A stretch of 64,000 nt of DNA. Source: Knufia peltigerae (lineage: Eukaryota; Ascomycota; Eurotiomycetes; Chaetothyriales; Trichomeriaceae). The notes below the pieces were generated by a model. That model was not told where the DNA came from and did not search any database. It saw only the letters and a list, made by a program, of their open reading frames with translations. Positions within the stretch are counted from its first letter, which is position 1. Every line of letters starts with the position of its first letter. A program made the position numbers and the translations under genes. This document shows positions 1-10,041 of this stretch, one piece after another. The DNA lies in NCBI GenBank assembly GCA_030247855.1, contig JAPDRN010000107.1, positions 57,252 through 121,251 on the forward strand. The letters are read 5' to 3'.

Positions 1-376
1 TCAGTGTTTCAGATCCAGAGAAAGAAAAACTCAGAAAGGCATATCATAGCTCTGGCAGAGACGGGATTTCCCTGTTGCTCACCTGTGCAATTATATCTTC
101 CGGTATTGGTCTGCTCCAATCTATACCGTCGACCTGGGCTCCAAACGATGTACTCCTGGTAGAGCTCTCTGTACAAGGGTGCAAAACCGGCGTGATCGTG
201 AGGGAACCCTTTCTATATGATTTGGAACTGTCATGCACAACCTCACTCCGAGGTTTCTCTCCAGATCCTTCAAGACGGAGCATGAGTGATGATGATGATG
301 ATGACTCTGCCTCAGGACACGTGTTTGCGTAAACTCGAGGCATGCTGTAGATGTTTGTCTCAGTGAAAGTAGACAT
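1..376 (-). CDS. TauD/TfdA-family dioxygenase, N-terminal exon only (cut by window edge)
   Basis: The only visible exon runs from ATG at 376 down to 83, where the reading frame meets a GTGAGC donor directly after the codons for EDIIAQ. The rest of the gene lies in or beyond the intron that reaches the left edge. The first ~55 residues are a serine-rich leader containing a run of six serines encoded by an imperfect ATG/GAT repeat. After that comes a block (LTITPVLHP, then FGAQVDGIDWSRPIPEDII) that matches the usual opening of Fe(II)/2-oxoglutarate dioxygenases of the TauD/TfdA family. The HxD...H iron site is not in the window, so activity cannot be judged. The gene is divergent from the DUF3830 gene at 979 and shares its upstream region. 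Family assignment is inferred from this short block. Confidence 0.6.
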
Positions 377-978
377 TTTTGGGTAGAAAATAGTGAGCCA
401 AGGCAGTTGAATGTAAAATTATCGGTTTGTCGAGTAATCAATTCAATCGAAGAGATTTCGATAATGTGTCGGATTTCTGTATTTTTTAATCTCCAGTGAT
501 GATGTTATTGAGGTATAATCTTTCTACAGAACAGCAACGCGGCTAAGCTCCGAGACCTTACAATGAACGTATCTGTCTCTCCACCTGTAGATCAGTTTGG
601 AATGCATAGTGCAAACTCACTTATCAGATAGAAAAGACTAAAAAAGGGTCACAGTCGGATGAGCCGACAGTTGAGCCGACACGTCGTCGGGTTGGAGCCG
701 AAGCTGGGAAAGGGGTATCGGCAATGTGGCGTTCCATTGCCTATCTTTCTGCGGTCCATTTTTTTTAGATCAGCTGGTTAGTCATAACGCACAAGCCGAT
801 GGTAACGCGAGGAGTATGATAAGATGGAGTAAACTGACCGGCGTACTTGTAGACAATTGACGCGGCGGGTGTAAACACGACACACACTCACCCTAGTTGT
901 GCCTCTTCAGATTATAGATACACGTTCTATCACCTACCCAAGGTCTAAACCCAGGTCATCGCGGGAGTCATATTGAGA
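377..978. promoter_or_regulatory. Shared upstream region of the dioxygenase and DUF3830 genes
   Basis: No gene is seen in these 600 bases between two divergent genes. The region contains the motif gagccgac repeated near 660-700 and the inverted repeat listed separately at 676-690. A pyrimidine-rich stretch and a long T run lie near 760. Confidence 0.45.
676..690. promoter_or_regulatory. Inverted repeat CCGAC-N5-GTCGG, candidate regulator site
   Basis: The sequence ccgacacgtcgtcgg is a perfect 5-bp inverted repeat around a 5-bp spacer. It reads as CCG and CGG triplets nine bases apart. Zn2Cys6 dimers bind paired CGG/CCG triplets, and such a regulator is encoded at 1577-4280. The link is inference only. 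Confidence 0.3.
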
Positions 979-1539
979 ATGGCGTCGGGAAATCCGATTC
1001 TAATCACTGCAGGACCGTTTCAATTCCTAGCAAAGTTCGAGTCCGATGCTCCAAAGACAGTGGCAGCTTTCGCATCTGTCCTTCCCTATCACCAGAAACT
1101 CATCCACGTTCGTTGGAGCGGCGAAGGTCTGTGGATCCCACTGGGCGAGCATGACTTTCATGTAAGCTACGAGAACCACACATCTCATCCGGCAGCTGGG
1201 CAGATCCTTCTGTACCCTGGAGGCTTCTCCGAGACCGAAATTTTGTTTTGTTATGGAGGGATGTCTTTTGCGAGCAAGATGGGCCCTTTGGCCGCAAACC
1301 ACTTCTTGACCATTGTCGAGGGCCAAGAGAACTTGAGAGCATTGGGGGAAATGGTGCTATGGAAAGGGGCCCAGGATGTTACTTTCGAAGCAGCCGATTC
1401 TGAAAAGTAGGTTGTCTGCCTTGGACTTATCATTTGGAGCTTGTGTTCACTAACTGAAACACTTTTCAGAATTGAAAAATTTCGACAGAAGAGAGTTTCC
1501 GCAGCCAGAAAACTTGAAAAGCCAGGGCCAAAGCTTTGA
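979..1539 (+). CDS. DUF3830-family protein (cyclophilin-like fold)
   Basis: There are two exons, 979-1406 and 1470-1539. The intron has a GTAGGT donor, a CTAAC branch site and a TTTTCAG acceptor. Splicing removes an in-frame TAG at 1408 and gives 165 residues. I start at the first ATG (979); the frame extends upstream only through a TTG. The protein carries the pattern I associate with DUF3830: GPFQFLAKFE near the N-terminus, APKTVAAF, RWSGEGLWIPLG, ENHTSHPAAGQILLYPGG, SETEILFCYG, and AANHFLTIVEG followed by W-GAQ. DUF3830 is mostly bacterial and its biochemical role is not established. Found next to dioxygenase, permease and aldolase genes, it probably belongs to a catabolic group. The protein ends in PKL, a weak peroxisomal-type tail. 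Confidence 0.8.
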
Positions 1540-1576
1540 AGGTTGACAATTATCCAAGTTGAGAGAATCAGTCACT

Positions 1577-4280
1577 TTAGATCAACGGTGTCCCCCCTTC
1601 AATATCCCAGTCCTCAGTGAAGACTGGCCATTCAAACCCTGGATCCATCATTTGATCAAACAACGACTGCACGCCGGTGGTGTCAACCTGGTCCCCGTTA
1701 TTCCGATTGTCACCGTCTTCTGTGAGCAGAAGTAGCACGCAGTCTTTAACAACACCTTGTAACTCTTGTGCTAAAGGAAAAGTTGAACCTTGGCACATCG
1801 TGTCGAACAGGTCAAGGGCTAGTCGAAGAAGCCTAGCGAGAAGGGAAGACGTTCGAGGTGATTGTGGGGCTACATTGTGAGTCGAGCTTGCAGATGTCAA
1901 GCATCGCAGACGCAGCTCATCTATTCGTGATGTGAGTTGATTACTTCTTACAAAGCTCTTCCTTGAGACTTGATGGGCCTTGAATTGAATAAATATACAT
2001 ACCGTTAACCGCTCCTTTCACGTAACAAAATGCCAAAAAGGTCACGGCAAAAGTGTAGGACACCCACGTAGAGTCCACAGCATAACTGAGGCGCTCGAGA
2101 GTGACCTTGTCGACTACAAACGGCTCGATAGGGACTGTTGATGTATTTTGCGCATCAAGACTCCATACCTGGTCATGGCCGAGAGTTGATACACAAAATA
2201 TGATCTGTATCGCTGCTGTGAGGCTAGTCTCGAGGGCTTCTAGAACCCACAAATGCGACGGCTGTATACTATCTTGAGTGATTGAACTCAAATATGGACC
2301 TAGAACTGCACTGTTGAGCGCAAGCCGGCACCACTAGTTAGGGTTCATGGTTAGCATGGTACATCGAGAGCCGATATGGAGCAAGCGATTACCCGTAGCG
2401 AAGTAAATGGTAGATGAACATGTTGAAAATGAGTGGAACCTGTATGATAATCAGTCCTTTTACCTTGGTGTTGGTTGGAAAGTTCGTACGAAGTATTGGT
2501 TTCCAATGTCTAATGAGCAAAGAATAAACGTCAGTAGATCATCAGGCTATGGTATTGAGAATGTTGGCTAACCTTTCCCAATCGTCACATGCGATATTGA
2601 ATTTCCGAAGGCCAACAGCGTTCAGTCGCCGAGCTGTAAACTCTTTGTTGGTCTCAAGAACACTGTGTGATATGGAGACAAGCTCCACCAACGCTGCATA
2701 TCGTAGGTCATTTGGCTGCTGCGCGATAGGGTGTGCGCCAAAAGTTCGTGCAATAGTAGCACCCTCTGTCGGGTCGAGAGTGGATGGAAGAGAAGAAGAG
2801 AGCATCAAATTCCAGTCACAGGTCAGTAGGTTGAACCAAATCCTAAGTTTCGACATGTCGTCATGTGTGATGGTCGGTTGAGGTCGTCTGAAAGGAGCAA
2901 TGGCCCCTCGCCCAAGATCAAGTATTGCAGCATATCTGGCGGCTAACCCAAGCACTGCCCAGGCGCTGATATCGTTATAGCGACTCAACGGCCGTTTTAG
3001 TCTAGTTGCTTGACTGCGATTATCTGAGTCTTGGAACGCTTGCTTGCCGTAAGGCATCCATTGTGCATAAAGTAAGAGCACGACCACCGAGTCGAGGTGA
3101 ACATCATGAGGAGTGGGTCGTAGCAATAGTTGTGAGACTGCTTTGTCGAGTAGTACAGCAAGCTCTGAACATTTGGGATGCCATGCTGGCCAATTATGTG
3201 TACTAGTCTCTATTAATTCACTCGTATCACATAGAAGACAAATTGGACTTACATGGTATCGTTGGTGTGCCAGAATCGAGTCCCTATCGAACAAAGGGTC
3301 AAAAATAGCATCGGTCTCTCGGCTCTCAGGGCTCCTGCCTGTGATTGTAGGCTTTCACTCAACACTGGTGCCATCGGATGACAGTGCTGGAAGAATCTAG
3401 CAGTGGATTTTAAGCAATGAACCCGTTCATGAGAGTATCGCAGAACGTCTTACACATATATAGCTCGAGAAGCTTCGTTCATAGTCAATATGCCATTAGA
3501 GATCGGATCGTACGGTCCGTATTGTGCTGCTTGCTCATAACTTCTCGTCGTATTTAAAGCACTGTTTTCTAACTCGAAGGCTCGTTGGTACCCATGCATA
3601 GCTCCAAGGCTGCGAAGCGTGGATATGGGAGGGCCCAAGTCGACGGCGTCTATGTTGGAAACTTGCTGGCGGTCATCCCACGGACTCCGGTCGAAGGGAG
3701 ACCCTGCGGGATCCTCTCTTGGTCCGCCACTACCTAGTTCCTCTTGGCTGAGGACCGTAGAGAGACTGATAGAGATGTCAGTTATCCCACTGCGACACAG
3801 TCTCACAAACTTACAGAGGGCTAGGAGAACGAATTTGAGAGTCGCCGTGAAGAGGCCGAGGCCTTTCCGTTTCGAGCTTTGCTAAGCGACGCTCATGATC
3901 TTTCAGACTTTACCAGTAATCAGATTCCAGACTTCTGCTCTAAGAATGGTGATATTACAAACCGATCTTCGATGCTGCCCAACAAACTGGCATCAGCGCC
4001 AGCCGCGACTATTGGATCCTGATCCGCTTCAAAAGAGCACGCCACCCCATGACGCTTGCATCGCCTGCAAGCGACGCCGAAGCCTGCATTCTCTCCCAAA
4101 GGCAGACAGCGCTGTTTACGCCCACGGCACTTGTCAAGTTAGGGAGATTAGAGCTGATGTCGTATGGAAGGAACATTGCACACTGAGACTTACTTGTAAG
4201 CACGCCCGAGCTATACGTCGGGACTTTGCCGGAGGTGGTTCATCAGGATATGAACTGTCATGTATGGTCAGACCCCTCAT
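1577..4280 (-). CDS. Zn2Cys6 transcription factor with fungal regulator middle region
   Basis: I reconstruct nine exons: 4280-4194, 4129-3963, 3907-3815, 3765-3456, 3386-3253, 3202-2573, 2509-2393, 2310-2003 and 1920-1577. All phases agree, giving 729 residues. Exon 1 ends ARACLQ and exon 2 opens CRGRKQRCLP, so the first intron splits the first Cys pair of the zinc cluster. The cluster then continues ACRRCKRHGVAC, completing six cysteines. The loop between cysteines 3 and 4 is longer than usual. A short coiled coil follows (IEDRLKDHERRLAKLE, across the exon 2/3 junction), then a long helical region typical of fungal regulators, including WERHWKPILRTN. It is convergent with the DUF3830 gene and lies downstream of the permease, so it may control this left block. 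The target is unknown. Confidence 0.88.
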
Positions 4281-4754
4281 ACTACTGTCATACGGCGCAG
4301 TCAGGACTTGGTTACTAGGTGGAACTTACTTGGATCTAGAAGTATTTTGTTCCATTTGGCAACGTCCGCCGTCTTCTGATGTCCTCTGCAGCAGGTACCA
4401 CCGACTAACAGGAGAAGTACATGTTTACCGAATCTCATAGGCATCATAAATAACAGAAGAAGCATTATTCGAACTATCGCTCCTTATCGCAGTGCTGGGT
4501 TTGCCACCGATAAGGCCACGCACTAAGGAGTACTTGTCAGCGGACAACGCCTAAGTGGAATTAAAGTGTGACGTGCTTATATAATGGGATTTGTCCATCT
4601 ATCTACGGGTTGTCGTCGAAGGTCTATGTAAATATCTTCACGGTTCCTGGCGCGTTCTAAAAGTAACTGGATGACTTCTGCATGGCCCTAGTTAATCAAA
4701 CCCATTTGCGCATTGTGCTCATATTTCTCGTGACAGTCTCTGTGTGAGACTAGT
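4281..4754. other. Intergenic, no gene seen
   Basis: This is the upstream region of the Zn2Cys6 gene and the 3' flank of the permease gene, both on the minus strand. A plus-strand open frame that runs in from 3895 is the shadow of the zinc-cluster exons. Confidence 0.5.
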
Positions 4755-7328
4755 TTAGACACTATCTTTGATCTTTTTCCATAGTGTCTCGTGCTCGAGC
4801 TATCGGGTAAATTGTGTCAGCATTTACTGGATTCGCCTTGGGAATCAAACTCACCGATGTGGTCATATTATCTGATGATCCAGTGACCAGGTCAAACTCT
4901 TCGTACTTGACAATCTTACTCTTCTTGACAATCTTGTAGCCGAAGAGCAGTACCGCGAAGAATGGAATCGGGAAATATGTGGTGATGAACGAGGATACGT
5001 CAAACTCATGGATGAAGGCTCCAAAGCCGCCAAAAATGAGGACAAGTACGCACACAGTCAGACCGTAGTAACTCAGGTAAGGTTGGAGTGGTGCTCGGTA
5101 AGGCAGAGTCCCGCGATCAAATCCGTTGGCTTTCAAGCCCTTGTGCCAACGGATACTTGTCCACAAGATTCCGGACCATGAAATGATACCGCAGATCGCC
5201 GTCATGTTCGCGACTATAATGGGTCATGAGTGTCAGAGTAAAGCCAATATGGGGTTCTGGATTCGAAACGTACAGTAGCCAAATGCAGTTCCAGCTTTAC
5301 CTTTACTCGCTGCCATGAATGAGAGCAACGAGAATGCGACTCCGACGAGAACAGCAACCCATGGTAAGCCATCCCCTCGAGTCTTTCCCAGAATTTTAAA
5401 AGCCTGACCACGGGAATATAGGCCGTACAGTGCGCGAGATGACACAAACAGGTCGGCAACACCAGCGGACCAGGCACTGGTAAGAAGAGCAGCGTTCACC
5501 ACCGAGGGAAGCGCACTGATACCAGCATTCTACGACAATTTCGTGAGTTTCAGGACATCTGAAGGGCTTGGCACAGCTCGTACCTTCATTGCAATGACAA
5601 ATGGACTCTTTGCCGCAGTTGAGGACAGGTTTAGTGAAGGGTCGGTAGGAGATACCAACAGGCCAATCTGTTCAATGGTCAATGTTAATAAATCCTTCGC
5701 GGGATCGAACCCACTATGAAAGCGCTTATAATATAGACTATATTAATGCATTAGCTTTGAGTAGTTCCAGAACAGTTCAGTACAGATTCAACTTACACAA
5801 GCAAAGACGGATCCATACACCTTTAATCGCGCGAGGTACTGAGCGTCGCGGCTTTATCTTGTCAGCATATCTTGCTCCATAATAGTTTCATACCGGGTCT
5901 TACATTCGCGGTCTCTGCAGCAGCTATGGCAGTAATCTCCGTACCAATAAAAGCGAAAGCAGCGCTGATTAGCACTATAAGCTGTTAATTAGCATGACAG
6001 CGTTGGCCTCCAGGATTCAGGAGACGACCTACCGCTGAAGAAGCCCAAGAAACGTCCCTTTGCCCCGGCTGCAATCGCACAATATGTTAGCATCAAGAAA
6101 GAATACTTGGCAAATATTATGCTCCCTTGAACTCACCTATGCCGGCATATTGAACGAAGCCCCCAGTCTCATGCCAATATCGAAACCCAATGGATGTATG
6201 ATCGGGGCCACCGCCTGAAGTGATTACGATACCAGCAATGATCAACCCCAATATAGTTATCACTTTGATGGAAGCAAACCAAAATTCAAGTTCACCGAAA
6301 ACACGAGTTCCGGCGAAGTTGATTGCCCACTAGTATTTCACTGTCAGGACACGCCTTTCGAGGACCGAGCAAGATAACAAACTCACCACCACGATGAGCA
6401 TTAGCCCGACCCACATGGCATTGTTGCAAATTCCAGTGGTACAAGTCGAATCTGGATTACTGGCCGGTGTCCAGTACGAGATAATAACAGCGGCTGCTGA
6501 GATTTCAGCGGGAAGGACGACTTCGAATGGTCAGTGAATGATCAAGCGTGAAGTGTTTCACTTAACCCACTAATGTAGCTATATTCTAGTAAGCACAACT
6601 CAATGAATCAGAAAGTAGTGGCCATACTTATACCAATAAAGCCAGCCCATAGCGAATCCCAGCTCAGGCGCAACAAATCGGCCCGCCAGCGCGAACTGTC
6701 CTCCAGGAATAGGAAATTTCGATACCATCTCACCCAGAGCGACCTATTAGTGGTTAGGCTGGAACACACAAGGGGTGGAGCAATGCAATACGTACCATGA
6801 CAGAGAATAACAGCGAGGCCATAAGGCAGTATGCGATCAGAAGTCCTGCCGGGCCGCCGTTCGCCAGATTACCTCCTGTCCCCAAAAACAATCCAGTTCC
6901 CTTGTGGCACATCGTCAGAACATGTGCAATGTACTCTTCTCTTCGCAGATACTTACGATGACGCCGCCAATTGCGATCATTTGCCTAGAATCATCAGCTA
7001 TTCTGGAGCGTTGCGAGCGATGTCCATACGTACATGTGACGCGGCTACAAAGGCACAGAACCAAGGTCAGCGATCAAGCTCTCAACAGCTGACTGGACCT
7101 TTGGAGACCCATCCAAAGACATACCTTCAGCTGCCTGTTGAGACTGTGAGTCGGAGCTTCAGTCACGGTCCCCAGTTCGGCGCCTTTGGCAGGCTCCACG
7201 GTAGCCAGCATACTTGGCTCCTTCTCCAATGGGAGGCTGGGCTAAGTGTAAACAGAATATCAGAAAATGTTCTTTAACATTAAGACTACTTGCAATAACT
7301 CTGGAGCGCTTACCTCGTCTGCCGTCAT
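4755..7328 (-). CDS. Amino-acid permease (APC superfamily, fungal YAT/AAT type)
   Basis: The gene is unusually intron-dense: I count about 16 exons. The start is a 15-nt first exon (MTADE, 7328-7314), then leader exons, then RHMQMIAIGGVIGTGLFLG, the family's first membrane segment. Further blocks are VALGEMVSKFPIPGGQFALA, LPAEISAAAVIISYW, FAGTRVFGELEFWFASIKV, SAAFAFIGTEITAIAAAETA, PRRSVPRAIKGVWIRLCLFY, SPFVIAMKNAGISALPSVVN, TSAWSAGVADLFVSSRALYG and GVAFSLLSFMAASKG, all in family order. About twelve membrane segments are expected at the plasma membrane. One junction (near 6540-6600) seems to need an 8-nt exon to join WYN to VLPAEI. The C-terminus is uncertain: a GTGAGT donor near 4852 allows a spliced tail ending at 4755, otherwise the frame stops at 4762. 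Divergent from the aldolase gene. Substrate unknown. Confidence 0.85.
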
Positions 7329-8017
7329 TCTTGCTCTCGTTGGTGATATTGTTGTATTGAGGATGCTTGTCCAACCTCAACGAATAGATTCGGCTAGCAA
7401 TGTGCACTCACGGGCTGTGTGGCCGAAGTGGAGAGCAACAGGATACACATGCTATATATCTTAATTGACTGAGCCTTATCTGGTGCATTTCTTCACGGCC
7501 ATAATCGAAAGGTTGTTGACTTTCGGAGACGAGCCGATGAGCCGCTGTCGAGAGGCAGATTAATAAGACCATTCAGCAAGGCTATGTTCGCGAATGAATG
7601 AGTGAAGATATGACATTACAGGCTTGTGAATGTTCAATTCGTCGTCGATGTCCTTGAGATCCTTCACTGTTTTCAGGAACATGATAACGGTGGATCCCCC
7701 TTTGATAACGCGAAAGTCAATGTGGAGCGAACTTGCCGACAGAGGCTATTCACACCGTCGGCACTGGCCCGCTGATGCCGACAGTCAAAATGACTCTGCC
7801 CCGAGTAGATGTGACATGTGTAAACATACACGTACGCAGAGGAATCATGGTTAGGAATGAAGTTTGTGAGCCCTCCCAATGGCTATTGATATTCCTACCT
7901 CCATTTCTAGACCTTTGCCCGAGGCTGGCGAGATAAACTTGTTCTCTTCATCTTCATTGGATACATAACGTACGCATTTACTCTTCCCAGCTTTGGTTTT
8001 CGTTAACATCCAAAGCC
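7329..8017. promoter_or_regulatory. Divergent promoter between permease and aldolase genes
   Basis: About 690 bases separate the permease start (minus) from the aldolase start (plus). No gene is supported. Short open frames here lack family features or splice-consistent extensions. Shared control of uptake and breakdown is a reasonable inference. Confidence 0.45.
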
Positions 8018-9424
8018 ATGCGAGAACTTTTACCTGGCCTGTATGGGCCTTTACCGACCTTTTTTGACGACGATCAAGAACTGGACCTTGTCAGTTATAA
8101 GAAGCATCTCACTAGTAAGTGCCCGGCCAGCATTTCCGATGAGATTCCTAGACTGATTGAATATTTTGCTGTTAGACTTGGCGACCAGAGGCATCGGTTG
8201 GTGTTTCGACGAAAGACTTAATGATAGAAGTATTAACATTTATCTCCAGTTCCTGTCTGTTCAGGTTCACTGGGGGAAGGTGCTCATCTGGTAGGAGCAT
8301 GCATGTCCCGATACGCATGCAAGCACTGACCGATCTGCTTCCCAGAGTCCATCAGAGCGGCAGACCTTAATTCAGACCACTCGCCAGACCTTGGATAACT
8401 TGGGCTTGACGTCGATACCTGTCGTTGCCGGGGTCGGTGGCTTGAGTACTCGAGAAACAATTAGTCTGTGTCAAGGGGCGGCATCTGCTGGGGCGTAAGC
8501 AGAAACGTTCGGCATACTATGCTGTATCTCCAAGTTTACTGACATGGAGAAGGGACGCTGGACTCGTGATACTACCGGCGTATTATGCGGCAAGCTTGAA
8601 CTCGGATCATAAACAGATCATTCAGTATTTTGTCGACATTTGTGAAGCTTCTCCGGTGCCGCATCCTTTCACCCGGAGCAATGTCCATTGAGCGCTAACA
8701 GGTGCCTAGATTCCATTATTCCTCTACAACTTCCCAACAAATGCAGCGGGACTAGACATGTCGTCGGAGGTGATTGAACAGATAATGGTCAAAGCACCAA
8801 AGCTTTGCGGTGTCAAGTTGACGTAAGTAATACCAACCTTCGATATTCAGCCAAATATTCATTCCTTAACCCTCAGATGTGGAGGAAGTGTCGGCAAACT
8901 TGTACGGCTGAAAGCAGCCTTGAACACATCATCGGCTACCATGCCTGCGCGTGCCCAGCCATTCCTTCTCCTCGACGGTCTTATTGGAGATCTTACTGCG
9001 TGGAAGGCATGTGGTGGCCACGGGACTGTGAGCGGAATACCAAACTTTGCTCCACGAGCTTCCGTGAGGCTGTGGGAACTACTTCAACTTCCTTCATTAA
9101 CGCCTGAGGAAGTGTCAGAAAGGGAACGATTACAAGCGATCCTGTCACGGGCAGACGCAATTGCCGTACCTGCAGGCATTCGAGCTATGAGTACGTTGTT
9201 TCTGATGTAGCTGGAGGCCAATTGCTGTCCGAACCGCTCAATGATGTGCCCTAGGCTTACTTTTGTCAGAATATGCCCTGCATAAGGTCCATGGCTATGG
9301 TAAAGCGCCACGTCGACCTCTGTTGCCATTGGAGTCACAGGAAGGGGAAGCATTTCTCTCCTCATTGAGCGAATTACTCAGTACAGAGCGGGAATACGAG
9401 GTGGAACAGTCCATCAAGTCTTGA
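8018..9424 (+). CDS. DapA/dihydrodipicolinate synthase-family class I aldolase
   Basis: Eight exons close exactly in frame: 8018-8114, 8176-8196, 8265-8290, 8346-8494, 8553-8655, 8710-8822, 8877-9190 and 9270-9424, for 325 residues. Two exons are tiny (21 and 26 nt). The start matches the family opening (LLPGLYGPLPTFFDDD). The carbonyl-binding loop is GSLGEGAHLSPSER. The tyrosine motif is LFLYNFPTNAAG, and the Schiff-base lysine sits in CGVKLT. These pieces indicate a pyruvate-type retro-aldolase or lyase (DHDPS/NAL superfamily), not necessarily a lysine biosynthesis enzyme, since fungi make lysine by the aminoadipate route. Divergent from the permease, it could cleave a compound that the permease imports. 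The substrate cannot be read from the sequence. Confidence 0.88.
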
Positions 9425-10041
9425 GAGGTTGAGATATGTGAGCGATATTCTTATGCTCAGGGGACTGGTTTTGACTCCATGGCATTGGACGTGATCGTGG
9501 CATTGGACCACTTAATGGCAGGCAGTGCCTGAGGCATATTTGCTTCGCAATATATTTCTCCCAACGCACAACAAAGGAAGTTCTGGACCGCCGTATCTAG
9601 TGCTGCGGAGTATTTGGAGCTAGGCGTAATCAGGATCTCTGATGTTGTTCAGAACAACTCGCAATAAAGTATTCTTAACCATCAGTCAAATCCTTACAAG
9701 ATGTGAGGATCATCGTCCTTGGAACGCCAACCCAAGCGTTGACAGTGACGTCTTCAATTCCCTTACCAATATGAATCTCAAAAGCCGTCGAATCTATCGA
9801 CCGACCTTCTGGGGTAGCTGTTTCTCGCACGGCCCGTGTCGTCCGAAAGCCAAGTGGTGGACCGTGGGCGGCCATCGGTGCCTCGGTATAGCCATTATGC
9901 GACGTCCTACCATAACCTACTCTGCCTGGCAAGGCTGGCACGGCTGGTGATCGGCTGTCTCGAACCGCGGCGACTAGCTCGTGTTTATTCTTTGTGCCTT
10001 TGAGCTGTTATTTACATACCATCCAAGATGATTCGGTACAG
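9425..10041. other. Intergenic region upstream of the carboxylase alpha gene
   Basis: No gene is recognised. An 88-codon minus-strand frame at 9675-9941 has some protein-like text but begins at a non-unique ATG, matches no family I know and shows no clear splice extension. The region probably holds the aldolase 3' end and the promoter of the next gene. Confidence 0.4.

Noticed and set aside
3895..4440. 181-codon plus-strand frame containing CIACKRRR, resembling a zinc-cluster start
   Set aside because: The cysteine spacing fails after CxxC, while the minus strand gives a complete six-cysteine cluster across a clean intron.
5680..5730. tRNA-like text on the minus strand (gggttcgatccc followed by an acceptor-like end)
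   Set aside because: No matching 5' acceptor arm or anticodon arm; the loop is one base short. It is explained by permease exon sequence plus a GTGGGT...AACAG intron that joins SAFI to IGLLVS in frame.
9675..9941. 88-codon minus-strand frame between the aldolase and the carboxylase alpha gene
   Set aside because: Partly protein-like but matches no family I know, has no clear splice continuation and lies in promoter sequence.
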